DNA from: Candidatus Neomicrothrix sp. UBA814
Lineage (GTDB): Bacteria; Actinomycetota; Acidimicrobiia; Acidimicrobiales; Poriferisodalaceae
Length of the DNA stretch: 24,653 nucleotides
Assembly: GCA_002296525.1 (NCBI GenBank)
Contig: DBIA01000006.1
Location: 1 to 24,653, forward strand
Direction: 5' to 3'
Shown one piece after another: positions 22,111-24,653 of this stretch. The number at the start of each line of letters is the position of its first letter. The stretch's first letter is position 1. Both the position numbers and the translations under genes were made by a program. The notes below the pieces were generated by a model. The model made no database searches and had not been told where the DNA came from. It was given only the letters and a program-made list of their open reading frames with translations.

Positions 22111-23316
22111 TTAGCTTTCCGAGAGCAGGGTCCCATTTTCTTGGAGTGCTCGGATTTGCTCAGTGGACAGAAACAGCACTTCTCGTAACACCTCATCGTT
22201 GTGCTGCCCAAGGAGGGGCGCCAGTGGTTCTTGCTCCGGTGGATCATAGGCCCCGAATCGAATCGGCAGTCCGGTAACTTCGATTGAACCGAAGTGGGGG
22301 TCCTCGACTACTCGCACCATGCCCCGCTCCGTGAAGTGAGGGTGACGCATCGCTTCTTCAGGACTCAAGACGGGCGCTGCCGGGATACGCCACTCCTCTA
22401 AATATCGGAGAAGTTCCTGGTCACTCCCAAAGCTTTGCATCCATTCTTCAACCAGGGCTAAGAGGTTTTCTGCGTTCTCTACTCGGGCGTCTGCCGTGGC
22501 GAAGCGCGCGTCTACGGCCAAACTCTCCTGCCCCATGGCTGCGCACAACCTCGACCACTGCGGTTCTAAGACCTGCAGAACAATCCAGCCATCGGGGCCT
22601 TTATAGGTACCTGACGGAACTACTATGCTGAACTGCCGCCCTGACCGCTTTTGCTTCCACTCGCCGTTAGTCGCACTGTGACCCTGGACAGCTATTGAGT
22701 GCATTGCGAAGAGCGGGTCTACCAACGTCACTTCGATGTACTGACCGTCGCCGGTTCGTTCCCTGTGAAACAGCGCGTGGCCGATGGCCCCAAAAAGCGT
22801 CAAACCCGCGGCACAATCCGATATCGGAGACCCTGTGAACTGCGGTGCTCCGTCGGCCTCCCCAGTGAGATGCATCATTCCCGACAACGCCTGCCCCATT
22901 AGGTCAAACCCCTGGAGATGGGAAAGGGGACCCGATTTACCAAAGGCGGAGATGGAGGCCATGATTAACCCGGGATTGATGGCTCTGAGGGTTTCCCAGT
23001 CAAGTGATCTTCGCTCCAGTACCCCGGGACCAAAATTTTCAACGACCAGATCACAATTAGCCGCAAGTTCTCGCGCTACTCGGCAGCCGTCTTCGCTACT
23101 CAGATCCAAACACAAGGATCGCTTTCCCCGGTTCTGCTGGGTGTAATACGAAGACGATCCACTTCCTGACTCAAAAGGCAAGGTACGACTCGGGTCACCG
23201 CGAGGCCCGTACTCAACCTTGATAACGTCAGCGCCTAATTCGGCCAACATTCTCGTGGCGCTTGGACCTGACAGGTACTGCGTAAAGTCAAGGACTCGGA
23301 CATTCTCGAGAAGCAT
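22111..23316 (-). CDS. CaiB/BaiF (type III) CoA-transferase
   Basis: This 401-aa type III CoA-transferase opens VRVLDFTQYLSGPSATRMLAELGADVIKVE, the family's N-terminal signature, with a VVENFGPGVLERR block near residue 91. QGFDLMGQALSG holds the catalytic Asp138, which carries the acyl anhydride intermediate. It ends in APLLGQHNDEVLREV, as expected. It moves CoA between carboxylic acids, activating a substrate for beta-oxidation-like steps; donor and acceptor are unknown. It starts at ATG 23316, 76 bases from the divergent hydantoinase gene. Confidence 0.92.
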   Translation of the reverse strand: MLLENVRVLDFTQYLSGPSATRMLAELGADVIKVEYGPRGDPSRTLPFESGSGSSSYYTQQNRGKRSLCLDLSSEDGCRVARELAANCDLVVENFGPGVLERRSLDWETLRAINPGLIMASISAFGKSGPLSHLQGFDLMGQALSGMMHLTGEADGAPQFTGSPISDCAAGLTLFGAIGHALFHRERTGDGQYIEVTLVDPLFAMHSIAVQGHSATNGEWKQKRSGRQFSIVVPSGTYKGPDGWIVLQVLEPQWSRLCAAMGQESLAVDARFATADARVENAENLLALVEEWMQSFGSDQELLRYLEEWRIPAAPVLSPEEAMRHPHFTERGMVRVVEDPHFGSIEVTGLPIRFGAYDPPEQEPLAPLLGQHNDEVLREVLFLSTEQIRALQENGTLLSES

Positions 23317-23392
23317 CCAAAGACCTTATGTCGGTAGCTGGTGTTCCGCATCCTTGTTGGCTCCGGTGTATCAGGAATGTCAGAATTCGAGT

Positions 23393-24653
23393 GTGGCGGA
23401 CCTTGTCCTTGGCATAGATGCAGGCGGCACCTTCACTGACGCGCTCATTTATTGCACAGAGACACGTTCGGTCCTCGCGCACACCAAAACACCGACAACC
23501 CACGACAACCTCAGCTTGTGCCTGGCAGAAGCTTTGGAGACTGTTCTTACAAAATCAAAGGCTGCGCGCTCAGAAGTCTCTGTCGTCTCTGTTTCCACGA
23601 CCTTGGCTACCAACGCGTTAGTAGAAGACAGCGGCAGACCCGCTGGCCTTATAACGATCGGATTCAAGGACGATGCTCTCAATCGAGCGGGGCTGTTGCG
23701 CATTGGAGAGCACTCACCGCACCTAAAGATTGCTGGTGGGCACACGTCCCACGGAAATGCCATACAAGACCTTGAGCTCGCCCCTATAGACGACTGGTTA
23801 ACAGAACACGATCCATGGCTTGAGGCCTATGCCGTAGCCAGCTCGTTTAGTGTGCGCAATCCCGAACATGAAGACCTTGCGAGCAGTTTTATTCGCGATC
23901 GAACTGGCAAGCCTGTCACCCTCAGCTATGAGTTGTCTTCGAATTTAAATGCGCCGAGGCGGGCGACGACTGCTCTACTTAACGCTCGCCTGGTCCCAAT
24001 TATCAATGAGTTAGTAACCGCTGTGGAGGAGTCAATGTTGGCATCCGGCGTTACGGGCCGCCTGATGGTGATGCGTGGCGATGGGTCATTGGTCTCCTCT
24101 GAGTTTGTGCGTAATCGGCCGATCGAGACAATCTTGTCTGGGCCGGCTGCAAGCGCACTCGGGGCAGCAACGCTCAGTGGACTCGATGACGGTGTTGTTG
24201 CCGATATCGGCGGAACGACAACGGATGTAGTCATGATCGCTGAGGGGCGACCGATCGCTGCTCCGGTCGGCGCAGTAGTTGCCGGTCATGACACTATGGT
24301 GAGCGCTGTTCGAGCCCACACAGTCGGCATCGGTGGAGATAGCCGCATCCAATATCTGCCCCTCAGCGACGATCCTCTGTCAATTGGTCCCACACGAGCA
24401 ACCCCTTTGGTTGTGGCGGCGGCGGAACGCCCATCACTCATTACAGTTCTGACACACCAACTGGATAGAAATCTTCAGCGGGAAACAGACGGTGTGTTCC
24501 TCTGGATACGAGATGAAATGCGGCTAAGGCGTGGCGTCTCCCAGGTAGAAGAGGAGGTACTTGCCAAGTTGGGATCGTCGCCCGAAGGTATGTCGCTCCA
24601 CGATACTGCCAGCAATAGACAGGCTCAAAATGCGATCAATAGGCTCATTGGTA
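23393..24653 (+). CDS. Hydantoinase/oxoprolinase A-family protein, 3' truncated by window edge
   Basis: The frame runs open to the end of the window (420 residues so far; the family is usually about 650-700). It starts VADLVLGIDAGGTFTDALIY, where GIDAGGTFTDA is the N-terminal ATP-binding motif of the HyuA/oxoprolinase family. It continues STTLATNALVEDSGRPAGLITIGF, then ILSGPAASALGAA and VVADIGGTTTDVVMIAEGRP, the second phosphate-binding motif. The family hydrolyses five-membered cyclic amides or carboxylates ketones with ATP, normally with a B subunit, which would lie beyond the window. GTG 23393 is preferred; an in-frame GTG at 23366 is possible. Confidence 0.88.
   Translation, partial: MADLVLGIDAGGTFTDALIYCTETRSVLAHTKTPTTHDNLSLCLAEALETVLTKSKAARSEVSVVSVSTTLATNALVEDSGRPAGLITIGFKDDALNRAGLLRIGEHSPHLKIAGGHTSHGNAIQDLELAPIDDWLTEHDPWLEAYAVASSFSVRNPEHEDLASSFIRDRTGKPVTLSYELSSNLNAPRRATTALLNARLVPIINELVTAVEESMLASGVTGRLMVMRGDGSLVSSEFVRNRPIETILSGPAASALGAATLSGLDDGVVADIGGTTTDVVMIAEGRPIAAPVGAVVAGHDTMVSAVRAHTVGIGGDSRIQYLPLSDDPLSIGPTRATPLVVAAAERPSLITVLTHQLDRNLQRETDGVFLWIRDEMRLRRGVSQVEEEVLAKLGSSPEGMSLHDTASNRQAQNAINRLIG

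Noticed and set aside
1..24653. tRNA/rRNA genes, CRISPR arrays, IS elements, phage or toxin-antitoxin modules
   Set aside because: I read both strands for tRNA-like cloverleafs, regular repeats, transposase or integrase motifs and found none that could be supported.

Overview
The window is a gene-dense, mid-GC chromosomal stretch with about 25 protein genes and no RNA genes, IS elements, prophage or CRISPR. No gene-free stretch exceeds 300 bases. The longest are the divergent spacers at 18575-18752 and 10143-10280. The gene set suggests an actinobacterium, perhaps a marine Acidimicrobiia-like lineage with a compact genome: an SCO6745-family protein, paired FAS1-like/MaoC hotdog proteins, acyl-CoA dehydrogenase, type III CoA-transferase, many SDRs, frequent GTG/TTG starts and convergent genes that share stop-codon bases. 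This assignment is inferred from gene content alone.

Layout. 1-567 is the 3' end of a PHP-domain phosphoesterase. It converges on an ADP-ribosylglycohydrolase (564-1637, -). 1713-8375 (+) is a tight eight-gene run: two MaoC-like hotdog proteins, nitroreductase, acyl-CoA dehydrogenase, cupin, SCO6745-family protein, glutaminyl-tRNA synthetase and an SDR. 10142-8388 (-) holds a carboxymuconolactone decarboxylase/AhpD-like gene, a double-hotdog thioesterase and a DUF1330 protein. 10281-11369 (+) is a zinc alcohol dehydrogenase. 13389-11382 (-) holds an MBL-fold hydrolase and an Ldh_2-family dehydrogenase. 13421-17423 (+) is a molybdate ABC transporter (modABC) followed by an SDR and an FMN reductase. 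18574-17450 (-) is an NAD-dependent epimerase, and 18753-19436 (+) a KOW/SH3-like protein with an acidic disordered tail. 22026-19433 (-) is a rhodanese coupled to a dimethylformamidase-like large subunit. 23316-22111 (-) is a CaiB/BaiF CoA-transferase. The window ends inside a hydantoinase/oxoprolinase A gene (+).

Most interesting point. The AhpD-like gene at 9561-10142 is interrupted by one in-frame TGA (9879-9881) exactly where the second cysteine of the family's CxxC redox motif belongs, giving E73-x11-C85-x2-[TGA]88. Just downstream lies a 6-bp perfect hairpin. Its loop can fold with a bulged U and a loop-closing C-G pair, giving a G-first apical loop 21 nt after the TGA, which resembles a bacterial SECIS. 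The simplest reading is a CxxU selenoprotein rather than two small genes or a pseudogene.

Taken together the region looks catabolic: acyl-CoA chemistry, C-N bond hydrolysis (DMFase-like, hydantoinase-like), redox enzymes, and molybdenum uptake. Substrates cannot be read from sequence.
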